Shown here: in pieces, positions 35,929 to 46,733 of the stretch
Numbering within the stretch: the first letter of the stretch is position 1
Layout of the letters: every line of letters begins with the position of its first letter
Translations under genes and position numbers: made by a program
The notes under the pieces: model-generated
The model's database searches: none
Told to the model about the DNA's origin: nothing
The model's input: the letters and a program-made list of their open reading frames with translations, nothing else
NCBI GenBank assembly: GCA_038373865.1
Contig: JAXGGA010001630.1
Span: forward strand, 1-64,000
Source of the DNA: Uloborus plumipes
Lineage: Eukaryota > Arthropoda > Arachnida > Araneae > Uloboridae
DNA length: 64,000 bases
Direction of reading: 5' to 3'

Positions 35929-38384
35929 ACACGTCTATACGCAAAAATCCCCATCGCACTTTTTAAAGTCTTGAACCAGAACAGCAGCAATATAATCAAT
36001 TATGTTCCAAAACATCCCTTATCTTGATAAACATGCTCTGTTAGAATTTATAAAATATATAATTTTTAAGAAAGTCATCAATACATAGATAAACCCAATC
36101 AGCAGACTTATACATTTCCAATAAAAGTAAACTAAACTTCTAAAAGCCAGTAAAAAACGTCCATAAATAAAAGTTTATTAAAATAACCAAAACGCGCCGG
36201 TAAAAAGCTGGAATTTTGTACAAAATTAAAAAAAAAAAAAGAAAATACCGCCAAACTCTAGGCCTAAGCAATAGGTTTTGCTTTGAAAATCATTAGTAAA
36301 GTAAAAACAGATTTTGGCAAACTGATAGGTAATTTTGCGTCTTTAAGCAGCGTTAATAATAGCAGCAGCAGGTATTAAAATTTCGTAATAACATTAAGTC
36401 GCATTGATAGTGACTAAAATTACGGCATCTTAAAATTATTTCAAAAAAAAAATTAAGAGGACAGAATTGCTTATCATTAGTTATTGCTTATTTGATATTT
36501 TTTAAAGGTGAAAGATGAACTCTTCTCTAAAGAAATGCTTGATATCTGACGAGATTTCTCGTGCCTCTTACGGATGCGTGGCGGCACAAATTTGAAGAAA
36601 ATTGACTCACTTGCTAACAATTATTATTCAATCTCAAAAGTCGCCGCTTCGTCTAAAGTAGGATGAGCAATACTTTTCTTTCTGTTTGGAAACTCGAGTT
36701 CTGCTCCAAAGCCTTGCTTATCATTAAGAACATGCTCCTTTAGATTTATCATATAATTATTTTTTTTTTGCCAAACAATACAAGTTTAAAATCATTTGAA
36801 GAATTTTGTTTTTCAAATAAAAATGACCTAAAATTAAAAAAAAAACAACATTAAGACCGTTTACTGTGATTTTTGTTGGTTAATAATTGATATTAAATAT
36901 TTTGTAGAAATAACAGCCTATACCTCTTCCTGCCAATACATGCAATGTTTTATAACTACAATTTGAAGAAATGTTTAAAACTTTTTTGAAGTAGGAGAAC
37001 CATTTTCCCTTTTATGATTGTTATGTCTGTTTCGAAGGAATTTCCTAAAACTAGTATAAACAACAAGTAAAGTCAGGGATACACTGAATTTTTTATACCA
37101 ATAAAAAAATACTTTACCATGGTATAATGATGTTTCTCACTAAGCGGTGTGCGTACCTTTTGGGGTACGCAAAAATTGATTATGGATACTAGTTTAACTA
37201 CCAAAAGGTCTAAAAATTACTCTGATAATGCTGGAATTTTAATGCATCAAATCTCAAGTGTAGAAACTTGATGATGAGAATGAATAACGGCTATATTTGA
37301 CCAAAGTGGTGACGAACGTTGATAGGTCTTAAAAATTAAGACAAACCCAGTGTCTTTATTCGTTATTTCCTGATTTGTTTTAACTTCATGTTTAATGAAT
37401 GAAACTTCCATCAAAATATTCGTTTTGTTTTAGTATCAAATAAAATTTAATTTAAATTTCAAATTAAAATTTAAGCATGATAACACAGTCCAATAAAACT
37501 CATTGTTTTTGTTGGGGTTACATACTGTTAATGTTCCATAAAAAGGGCACATGGGTAGAAAGAGGTTGGGAACTCCTACTGTATTAAACTTGAGACGAAA
37601 AATAACTTTTAACCACAACAAGTCTGGAGGAAAAAAAAAATATTACTTTAGTTATAAAATATTTGTTTCGGGTCAAAATAATTTTTAACTAATAAACATC
37701 AAGATCAATCTTTCTTACGAGGACAATATAGAACATTCGAAACAGCAGACAGAACAGATTAAGATAAACTGCAACATTTAACCTTCTATCTTATTTCCGC
37801 ATCAAGCTTTGAAAGCATCATCGTTTTAGCATTTTACTAAAGGGAGTGGCTTGAATATGAAATATAGTTTCGTATAAACTATAAATTGCATTCATATTGA
37901 AAACAGCTCATATTGGAACAATGGCAAAAGATGCCTCGGTCAACCACAAACTGATAAGGAGGTATAACAATGCATTATTCATTGAATATAATTATTGTGT
38001 CATAAGATATTCATGTGCATAAAGATTATTAGTTGGTAATATTATACTTGGTAAGTTTGTATGTCAGAAGAAGAATTATTTTAAATTATTTTGCAACTTT
38101 GGATTTAGGTTTCGACTAGCACTTTTTGAAGAAATTTGAAGCAAGACACATTTCGTACTTAAATCGTCAATTAGTTTCACTCCTGCCATAACATTAGCAA
38201 AAAGTGATTAAGTTCATGATAAGCGTTAAAATTTATTTTTATGACATATATCGAAGATATGAGGCAGTGAGAACCTAAAAGATTTAATGCCAAAACTAAA
38301 AGTTTGGAGACCTGTAGTTCACAAGTTTGTAGAATGTCTTCTTTTTCGGGGCGTAAAATATAGTACTCAGGTCCCTATTACTGA
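35929..38384. other. Unassigned AT-rich DNA, no gene seen
   Basis: About 2.4 kb without convincing open frames. A small hairpin GCGTACC/GGTACGC lies near 37150. No repeat ends recognised. Confidence 0.5.
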
Positions 38385-38574
38385 ATAGGTCAACTAAGCC
38401 GTGGCCTAAGGCCCGCCAAGGGGGATTTTAGCAATTTAGGGGCCCCAAAATGCTAAAATTGCTTTAGTCAATGGTTAAAAATGTTTTATCTAATGCGTAA
38501 AATCGAAAATCCGGAGTACACAGGGCGCCAAAAAGTATTTATCCTAGGGCCTTTAACATCTTAATCGGGCCCTG
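38385..38574. mobile_element. Possible small MITE with AAGGCCC ends
   Basis: The left part (CCGTGGCCTAAGGCCCGCC) and the right part, in reverse complement (CAGGGCCCGATTAAGATG, then AAAGGCCCTAGG), share AGGCCC and AAG blocks in inverted arrangement over about 190 bp. No target-site duplication found, so this is tentative. Confidence 0.35.
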
Positions 38575-39934
38575 ATAGTACAGGAGCCTTTTTAGGTGCT
38601 TCTGAAATACATGATTTAAAAACAAATTGAAATGTAAGTCTTCCTAGGTTCTGAGCTTTAAACGCGTTTTATTCAAAATTTTAAAACGTCCACTAACACA
38701 CATTTGTTTCTCTCCTTGTATATGATTAATCTCTACTCCTTGTAAACATAAAACAATTTTATAACTAATTATTAACATTTATCAAAGTAATAAAACAAAC
38801 TGGGCAATATTTTTTTGAGGAGTAATTTTGAATTTTTAGTCGCTGTGGTACTTTATAGATAGTATTATTGATTTAGTTTCACAGGCGGTATTCCCAAGAG
38901 TATGTCCCGTTTCGAACTGGACAGTCCGGTTTTTCGGTTTACTGTCCCATTGTTTCCACATGTACTGAAATGTCCCGTTTTTTGAAGAGACAAAACGGAA
39001 CACTAAATGCTTCAACGAAAATTTCACAGGATGCAGCTCTTTAAGAATTTTCATACAAATAATTTAAATCAGGTATGAATATTTAAAGAAAATAATGTTT
39101 GCCCTTTCCTACTGCATGACTGGTATGTGGAATAACAAAAATGCACAGTTACAAGTAGAAGTTTTAAAGCAATTTTGCTTTTAAAAGTAAATTGTATGAA
39201 ATTCTGTCAAGTAAATTATGCATTGAAAAATTGCATCAAGTCTCCCATGGAAAAATAGTCAAAGTGGACAACTATAGTTAAAATAAAAACCATAATCTGC
39301 AATGACAGAAATTCGATATCCTCAAACCACTAAACTTATCCTCACGATTAGAATGCACATTCAGCAAGTATCCATACAAAAACAATTCAACATATAGTCA
39401 ATACAAACAAACGATTTCAAAACTCTGAAGTGCCAATAATCGCAAAAATAAGATCACGCAAAACGAAAATTAAATTGAAAACATCCTGGAAAAATTAATA
39501 AGCACAGCTTGCCCCAATTTCTGTCACCGTAATGATCCAGATTGCTGACAAATTGATCTCCTGGAACTCTTTCCTGTGTTTGGGTATAAAAAGTCGCATC
39601 CTGTCGCTGTGCCCCAGAAGAACAATCCCCCAGTGACCTTGTCGACAGTCGTAAAACGGACACATTTCGTTTTCACTGGATAAATGTGTTCCAATTCATT
39701 ACCAGGCACGCAAAGGAAGGTCTAATTGTTTTGGTTCATCACAATGCCAGTTCGGTTTCCCTTGTCACTGGTGCCCGTGAGAGTTGAAGTTTAATGGCCT
39801 ATTATGGGCTTAAAGTATCCTCGGTAGAACAGTTCGAGTGGACTCAGCTGAGGTAGCGATGGGGGAGCTGTGCTCTGATGAAAATGTTTGGCTTCACAAA
39901 GCGAAGAACTTCAAAATGTTTATGTCTGTACCTT
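38575..39934. other. Unassigned DNA, GC-richer patch at 39.5-39.9 kb
   Basis: Repeated TGTCCCGTTT words occur near 38906 and 38972. The stretch 39500-39900 is less AT-rich and has two overlapping minus-strand frames (39454-39663, 39524-39709) that I cannot assign. It could hold an exon or a decayed repeat; the sequence alone does not decide. Confidence 0.4.
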
Positions 39935-40560
39935 GGGGTCTTCCGCAAATGATTTCACTCTTGAAGAAATGAAGGGGTACGTGAAAATAGGACAAGGGGT
40001 TACAAGAAGTGTGATCAGTGGCGTATCCAGGAATTGATTTTGGGGGGTGCACATCAAACATCGACACTGTGATGAGAAAGGAAAAAAATCAAGAAATATG
40101 GTGAAACTTTAAATACGCAGTATTTCGATTTTATTTTTTCCATTGAACGTTGCTCAAAGATTGTTTTTTTTTTTTCACAAAAATGAATATCATGCAAGAA
40201 CAATAAGGCGCGGGTACATCGCTCATTTTCCTCTTACATTTCCACAATTACAGAATAACTATTAGTTTTGCTTCTTATTGACGAAAACAGAAAATAATAT
40301 GACAATATTTCAGTGTCCATAAAGTATTTTTCATTGAAAAAACCTGAAGCATATTTACATGAAGGTTACATGTTTTTTCAAAATTTGGTGCCATTATTTT
40401 TTATAGTCTTACAAAATCTTGGGGGGTGCATTGGTCCCTTGGCACCCCCCTTGGATACGCCACTGAGTGATACTCCTCATGTTTTCTAACGTGTCCCAAA
40501 AGGAGATGTAAGGTGAAAGATGTGACACTTTGTGAAAAGGAGGAGCGAAATCAGCTATGG
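39935..40560. mobile_element. GGGGTCnTCCGCAAAT repeat split by a hAT MITE
   Basis: GGGGTCTTCCGCAAATGATT at 39935 and AAGAAGTGTGAT at about 40004 resemble the related stretch at 46411-46510 (GGGGTCGTCCGCAAATAATG, then GGAAGTGTGACA). Related GTGACA words continue after the inserted MITE at 40016-40465. No full-length copy in the window, so limits are approximate. Confidence 0.4.
40016..40465. mobile_element. hAT-type MITE, CAGTGGCGTATCCA ends, 450 bp
   Basis: Starts CAGTGGCGTATCCAGGAATT and ends with the inverse (CAGTGGCGTATCCAAGGGGG); GGGGGGTGCA follows on both sides internally. CAGTGGCGTA ends are typical of hAT elements. Flanking octamers AGTGTGAT and AGTGATAC match only at 5 of 8, so the target duplication is weak or decayed. 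Confidence 0.7.
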
Positions 40561-41740
40561 CTAAAAAATGTGACATTTGGACACACGCTTAAAGCTTAAA
40601 ACCCAACTCCTCCGAGCATAGAGGTCCTTTTGGTTTAGCAGAGTAAAGCACTGAGCTAGGGTCATTCCATAAAAATGCCAACCCCAGCCTGAAACAAAAA
40701 TCTTAAAACCCTAAGTATGACCTTTCACTTCCTCGAAACTAAATCTAGTAACAGGTTGCTAAATTCTATTTGGTATTTTTCTTGTGGCTCCATTAGAGCA
40801 TGGTTGTTGAAAAGACTTAGCATCTGCAAAAAACATAGGTCAGAATTTTCGTGTATGATGTAAATATTTATACGAAGTTTTAAAAGAACTACGTTAATTA
40901 TGGACGTTTAGACTTTGGCAAACGGAAGTAAAATTCGAGCATTATGACGGAGAAAGTAAGCTAAGAAATAGTCTTTAAAAACATCCAAATCAATAAAATA
41001 ACCTGAAAATTGCGTCAATAATCCACAAGCAGAAGATAAAACGAGCACTTTTTGAAAAGTGCAAAATCTGTGCTAATAACCTGTCAGACATATTCAAATT
41101 TCAGCTAATAGCGGATTGCCCACCAGCCGTAGGTTTTCATTTTCATTTATAACTTTTCTGACACTCTAAATGTCTCCATCATATAAAGTAGAACACACAT
41201 CTTTTCAGGTTCGGAATTTAGATAATAATAGTAACCGAAATAATGAAAACCACAACAACATTCACAGACATTTAAAGTCAAACGCTTGAGACACACAAAA
41301 AGCAAAAATTACGCAATTTAAACTAATGACAATGAATTTGGAGAAGGGGCGGGGAAAATCCACAGCTTCAAATGCAATTTTCATGCGGCGTGAAATTGAG
41401 TACTCCTCCACTAATGTACCTGATGCACATGAATGAATTGTGAATGAATGCGGCTGGTATTGTCCGGCATTTTCATCATTTATTTACGCGGCGGGGGGTA
41501 GGATGGGAACGCTCCAACTCCTCTCAAAGTTAACAATGCAGACAACCCTTTCCGGGAAATGCAGGGGACGTGGGGGAGTTGTTGTTGATCAATAGCCGTC
41601 ATGGTGGAAAATAAGGACTATTTTTATATGGAGTTATGAAGAATCAGAAATTCGAATACTAATATATACACCATACAGTCATATACAGGGTGAGCAGGAA
41701 TAATTACCTTAGTTCTTCTTAAAATTCTTTGCTAAATTAT
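40561..41740. other. Unassigned AT-rich DNA, no gene seen
   Basis: No supported open frame, RNA gene or transposon end between the hAT MITE and the piggyBac-like MITE. Confidence 0.5.
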
Positions 41741-42251
41741 CCCATTAATGCCTGACATTTTTTTCCAAAGATATTTTGTATGCTGGTTACAAACAGTGTT
41801 TAATGGACAGAAGAAATAATTAAAAAAATATCATGTAAAAAATACTTTTTTATTAAGAAAAGAAAAATTGTCCTTTAAAAGTTGCGATAGACCCCAGAGG
41901 ATACATACTTCTTTTACTAAAATTCTTTTCTGCCTACGATATAATATTTATAAAGACATTTTATAAGAAGAAATAAAATCAGAAATTAACAAACACTGGG
42001 AAGCTGGGAATAACTTTGAAAACTTAGCTTTATTTCTTGAGATTGTGAACTAGGTCATTTTTGATAAAGATCATATTAAAACTGCTACAGAACACACTTT
42101 ACAATGGTTATATGCTGCAATCTGTTACTAACGAATTGAAACAATGTCAAGGTACTAATTAAACACTATTATGTGGTTGAAATGTTCATTTTTGGGAAAT
42201 TCAGACCCTTTTTTGGACCGTCTCTAAAAAGGGACGCTAGGCATTAATGGG
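41741..42251. mobile_element. piggyBac-like MITE, TTAA target, copy B, 511 bp
   Basis: Same 13-bp inverted ends CCCATTAATGCCT as copy A (12349-12902) and the same orientation and interior, with scattered substitutions and a missing block of about 40 bp. Right border is TTAA (42252-42255); the left border is TTAT, one base off. Divergence from copy A indicates the two insertions are not recent. Confidence 0.85.
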
Positions 42252-42361
42252 TTAAATGTTGCTGTTGTCTTGTGCCAGCTATAATTATACATATTTATAG
42301 GTTGGAAATAGGGTTTGCGCTGCTTCACTTTTCCAACTATACCGTAATTTGGAACGAAGTC

Positions 42362-42839
42362 GAATTAGAAATGTTTCGAGGGGGGCGGCGATTGATTTTA
42401 TTACGTATCCTTTGCTACACATCTTGGTTTACAAATACAGTCGACCCTCGATATAACGACCATCTTAGTTCCATAGAATAAGGTCCTTATAACGAGTGGT
42501 CGCTATAAGAAGTAGAATACGGTCTTTGTGGTAATTTATAGAGATAAAGTTGGTAATTTTCATACTGGTCGTCATAATGGAATATTCTTTGTAACGGGTG
42601 GTCGTTATAACGAGCGTCGACTGTATTGGCCTCATATGTTTTGGACTTCAATTGCGAAACGTATCCTGAGGCGAGCCCTAAACTTCCCCCGTACTAGCAT
42701 CAAAGACAAAGATAGTCTAGAAACGCCTTTTTTGAACTTCAATGTTGAAAATATTCCAGTAGTGAGTCCCTCAAGAGTGATCGTCTCCATCGCATCTCCC
42801 GTGAAAGGGGAGTTCGCCCCTCCCTTGTATCCGTCCGTG
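42362..42839. mobile_element. hAT-type MITE (GGGGCGATTG family) split by a Tigger-like MITE
   Basis: The right end, in reverse complement, reads CACGGACGGATACAAGGGAG and the left part includes GGGGGGCGGCGATTGATTTT, matching 1471-1733; the shared interior includes GGTTTACAAATA and GAACTTCAATGT words. Flanking octamers ACGAAGTC and GTGAAGTC match at 6 of 8. The 186-bp element at 42438-42623 interrupts it. The right side abuts the SINE at 42840-43025. Confidence 0.6.
42438..42623. mobile_element. pogo/Tigger-like MITE, CAGTCGACCCTCGATATAAC, 186 bp
   Basis: Ends CAGTCGACCCTCGATATAAC and (reverse complement) CAGTCGACGCTCGTTATAAC, bordered by TA at 42436-42437 and 42624-42625. This is the classic Tigger-style terminus. 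It sits inside the hAT-type MITE and is the youngest layer of the local nest. Confidence 0.85.
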
Positions 42840-43025
42840 GTGAAGTCGTTCTTCCGCGAGTACACACATGCCATAAGAACCCGTTAAAATGGTAGGCAAC
42901 CATTCACACGAGGAAAGGACAAGGACAGGAGAGAGAAAGGACATCCATGCCCGAGTCGGAATTCGAATCCGGGACCTCGCCATCCGCAATCGGACTATTC
43001 TTGATAATCACTGGACAAGCTGGCC
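42840..43025 (-). mobile_element. tRNA-derived SINE
   Basis: On the minus strand the head GTCCAGTGATTATCAAGA precedes a strong B box GGATTCGAATTCC (42958-42970) with tRNA-like spacing, and a body with CTCTCTCCTGTCC and CTTATGGCATGTGTG follows. No poly(A) tail is visible because the body runs directly into the hAT MITE at 42839; the tail may lie beyond it (42256-42361), which would mean the MITE inserted into the SINE. Confidence 0.65.
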
Positions 43026-44914
43026 GACTTCTTTGCTAATTTTTTCTCAAAACACTAAATATACAACTGCCTTAAGATAGCTATTTTAGATATGTCGGAG
43101 TCATAAAAAAAAAAAAAAAAAAAAAAAAAACCCCACCCATGCAGCGATTGCTAAAAAAACTTTTTGGAAACTTATTGCCACTTTTACTGTGTAACAATTC
43201 TTATGAATTTTCAGAGTCCTCTTTAAAGCAGTAACAGTTACAAGAACCCCCATAGTCATTCTAAAACAAAGCATTATTAGAATAAGATGAGCATGTTGGG
43301 GTCATAGAACTCAGATATACCATAATTTTACAATCTCAACCATGCCATATCCGCCTACATTACTGAAAGGATTCTTCCAAAAAGAATTTCCACGAAAGAA
43401 TTTCTAGTACCACGAAAAATCAAAAACGCAGACGATATCAATAGCTAGTCACAAGCACATAAACTTGAAGCATCTCCTATTGTCTGACAGGGAACAAGAG
43501 CGCAGTTTAACGCCTAGTCTGTGAGCTCGCGATACCTGTCTAACCCCTTCCATACCTCCCCCCCCCTTTTTTTTTTCTAATACAGGTCAATGCACAGTGA
43601 AACCAGTAACAAACATTTCATGCTCGGAATATCGAACATTCCTTCGATTTATAGTCTTATAGCTGGAATAAAGAAAGGTGCGAATTTGCGGGTATTCTGG
43701 AATCTTTGAGGTGTATGTATGAGCAGAAATTTTGAAGAATCTAAACGAAGGAAAAGAATTTCTATTCAGAAGAAAGTAGGAAATCACGAAGTGTGAGTTT
43801 TGGCATTGTGACGTGCTAAACAGAAAAAAAAAACTGAAAGACTGACTTTTGACTGCACGCACGATGAAGGATTCTTTTATCTTTCTTTGCAATAAGTAAA
43901 AAAGTCGATAAGTAAATAAAAGTAAAAATAAAGTACTTAATTCTTAAAGTAATATTAGAAAGTAATTTACGAAAGTAATATTAGATGTAAATAGTGAATA
44001 TAAAAATTAATAAAACTATGTAAAAGGGAAACCATCCGGTGTAAGACATGAACCAACTTTTCCGATCGAGAAACAGAGAGCATATTACTTTACGCTCCCT
44101 CTCTCAAACTAAAGAAAAAAAAAATCGTTTTCTAAAAGATTATTTAGTTTTATTTACTGTTTAATTTCTTATTTGTTTAATGTATTTTTTTTATCTTGGT
44201 GGATACCTGTCACTGCTCTTATATTTTTTCAACAGTTTATTAACTACCGATTAAAATAAATGAATATTAAATAAACAGTTAAACAATAAAAAAAACTTGT
44301 ACATTTCTCTCTCTCTTTTTACCTTATCGCACACCCACATATATGGTGTATTTGTGTAAATGTGAGCATAGACAGCGTTTTTAGTGTATGCAACTTTAAA
44401 AATCTTTTTAAACATTTTTTTTAAAGAAAAAGAAAGAAAATCCCGTAAGTAGCTTTTTAAGGGCAATACTCTTGCTGCAGAAAAGCATGATTTATAGTAA
44501 CTATGTAGTGCTTCGTTCACTTCCATAAATTATGTTGCAGTGAAAGATATTTATTGGTTAATGCACAAAAGCACAGCGAAATATCAAGAACTCTCACCGA
44601 TGTATCTGCTCGGCGAATGTTGATATTCACTGGCAAATGTCGACATTTACCCTTCTCAATAACATATATATAATACCGACACTAATATATTATAAAGCCT
44701 CCAGAAGAATATTTCACACATTAAATTTCAAACTACACCTCAAATATGTATTTATTTTCGTGCTTCTTATAAAACACAAAAAATATTAGACTTTTGAAAA
44801 AGAGGGTTATTAATTTAAATTTTATTTTAATATTTTGTTTCCCTACATAAATTTCACAAACTAAACGTTAAAAATCTAAGTCCTTCTTTCCCTGCCTTCT
44901 TTTATACCATCCTC
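43026..44914. other. Unassigned AT-rich DNA, no gene seen
   Basis: Contains an A homopolymer followed by C at about 43107-43135 and a C/T homopolymer junction near 43560. Open frames of 91-101 residues (43587-43892, 44251-44526, minus) have no recognisable domain. Confidence 0.45.
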
Positions 44915-45010
44915 ATAGTTGGTGCAAACTTAACCTGGCAGCGTCGTAATGCTGTGATTAGTATCTGAGTAGCCTTCACAATGCTTCAAAGTTAGGTTTG
45001 CACCAACTAT
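44915..45010. mobile_element. Miniature palindromic MITE, 96 bp
   Basis: ATAGTTGGTGCAAACTTAAC at the left is repeated inverted at the right (ATAGTTGGTGCAAACCTAAC), leaving about 55 bp between the arms. Length and symmetry suggest a MITE; the target duplication is unclear. Confidence 0.6.
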
Positions 45011-45160
45011 AGAAATACAGAGCCAATAACAATCATTGCTCCACTTTTTTTGTACATATATAACTTCCTCAAAATATTTTTTTTCTCTCCTCTAGACAAT
45101 ATCTAGGAATATTTGGATGCTGGGAAAAAAATCCTAGCAATATCTTTGAATGCACACATA

Positions 45161-45442
45161 TTTTTTTTTCTCTTTTCACCCCAGTGTCCCCCTTGACCAC
45201 CACAACACGTGGTTTAACTGGTTGGATGGGGCCCAAAATAGCGGTCTGTTCTTTTGATCCAGAACAGGAGCCGAGCAAATCCCTAATCCAGTACCCCCAC
45301 AGAGGTATCGATTTACTTGGAGGGCTTTAGAACCACGAGCATTTTAAACGTCCCCCAGTCACCATTCGTGAACATGGTGGATCTTTGGTAGACTGGGGTC
45401 GAACCCGGGACCCTCTGGACACGAGTCCGATACCTTACCGTC
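45161..45442 (-). mobile_element. tRNA-derived SINE, about 280 bp with A-rich tail
   Basis: On the minus strand GGTAAGGTATCGGACTCG and the B box GGGTTCGACC (45397-45406) form a tRNA-like head. A body with GTGACTGGGGGACGTTTAAA and GGGGGTACTGGATTAGGGA follows and ends in an A-rich tail at 45161-45175 (plus-strand T run). The flanks TGAATGCACACA and TGAATACACGCACACA may be a target duplication, blurred by the nearby microsatellite. Confidence 0.7.
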
Positions 45443-45501
45443 ATGAATACACGCACACACTCCACACATATAATATATTTATATATATGTAAGTATGTAT
45501 G

Positions 45502-45503
<2 letters not shown>

Positions 45504-45582
<79 letters not shown>

Positions 45583-45587
45583 GTGTA
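45504..45587. repeat. (GT)n microsatellite
   Basis: About 42 TG units with one GC interruption near 45578. Lies 60 bp from the SINE head. Confidence 0.95.
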
Positions 45588-46309
45588 TTTAAGCAGATAT
45601 TTTTGAAAGGAGACAATGAAAAATAAAGTAGGTTAAAAAAGGAAATAACACAGAGACAGAGAGCAAATCATAGTCCAGAAGACAACCGTTACAAACTTTG
45701 AACAATTAAACACAGGTTTATAAATTTATTTCCTGGAAGCGAGTGAAGGCCTGAACGAAATATCACGAAATACTGCTCTAATTTTAAGCACTACGCCATG
45801 CAGAGAACCCAAAACACAAACAGTACCTGCTAAATTCTCATCAGAATTACAAGATCGAATAACTGAGCTGAGCCCGCTGATGTCCAACATCCCCCAAGAC
45901 GGTCATTACGGTTGACCTTGTACCTTTAAGAATTCATGGCGAAGCGTGACTAATATTTTGACAAATTTCAGCCTCGCCATTGTCCATTGTTAAGCCTCGC
46001 AGCCAGAGCCCAAATAGCTCCATGTAAGGCTAGCAACCCCCACTGCCGAATCTTTCTCCAAAAAGGAAACTGTATTCAAATGAATATCCGTTATGGGGTA
46101 AAAAGCGAAGTTTTGTGGAAGATCTTTTCGCTTGAGTGGAGTTTTTCTTTCCTTTGTTTGGAATTGCTGTGTTTTTCGGGTTTGAATGTGTTTTTTCTAT
46201 GAGATAAGCGAATCTGATAATCGTGTCTGCGTTGAGTGTGATTGAATAAGCCGTAGGTAAATGAGCAAAGATTTGAAATTTACTTTAATGCGGCGGTAAG
46301 GGAAAGTTG
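45588..46309. other. Unassigned DNA, GC-richer patch at 45.8-46.1 kb
   Basis: The part 45840-46140 has a balanced composition unlike its surroundings and a 71-residue frame (45987-46202), but no recognisable domain, start context or conserved motif. A host exon cannot be excluded. Confidence 0.4.
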
Positions 46310-46545
46310 CTCATTCACTTGTCAGAAAGTAAAGCTCTTCAATAAGCTATAATGAGCTGAAAATATCATTATAAAACAGAACGAGCAAAGGTAGCGCTAA
46401 AGTGCGCCTAAGGGGTCGTCCGCAAATAATGTCACTTTAGCGGGAAGAGGGGTTTGTGAAATTGTGATAGTTTGAGACAAAGTGGAGAGGAACAGGAAGT
46501 GTGACATCTCAGATATTGGTTGAAAAAGAACTGGAAATATTTTTA
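46310..46545. repeat. Direct repeat flanking transposon copy 1, left unit
   Basis: GAAAGTTGCTCATTCACTTGTC, CTATAATGAGCTGAAAATA, AGGTTTGTGAAATTGTGA-like and AGTGTGACATCTCAGATATT blocks recur in the same order at 48040-48275. The pair is about 1.74 kb apart, direct and diverged. The inner part contains the GGGGTCGTCCGCAAATAATG repeat. Confidence 0.65.
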
Positions 46546-46590
46546 CATAAGATCTTGTATTATTAAAAGCCGAGCGTGCGTATGTATATA

Positions 46591-46617
46591 CACTGAAGTG
46601 ACAAAAGTCATGGGATA
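46591..46617 (+). repeat. Left terminal inverted repeat, transposon copy 1
   Basis: 27 bp, perfectly complementary to 47782-47808. Pairing ends abruptly at position 28. The octamer ATGCAAAT follows shortly after (46622-46629). Confidence 0.95.
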
Positions 46618-46662
46618 GCAATATGCAAATTTTCAGATGGCAGTAGCATCGCATAGAACAGG

Positions 46663-46668
46663 TATAAA
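46663..46668 (+). promoter_or_regulatory. TATA-like box of the transposase gene, copy 1
   Basis: TATAAA lies 66 bp upstream of the first ATG and within the transposon, so the element may carry its own promoter. Same position in copy 2. Predicted from the motif only. Confidence 0.45.
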
Positions 46669-46733
46669 TGCGCAGTGCTTTTACAGAGCTTTCATTTCTG
46701 TTCAAGTTATTCATGTGAAGAGGTTTTAATGTG

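Noticed and set aside
46731..46733. GTG as the transposase start codon
   Set aside because: It precedes ATG-ATG in frame, but animal genes normally start at ATG, so 46734 was chosen (55244 in copy 2).
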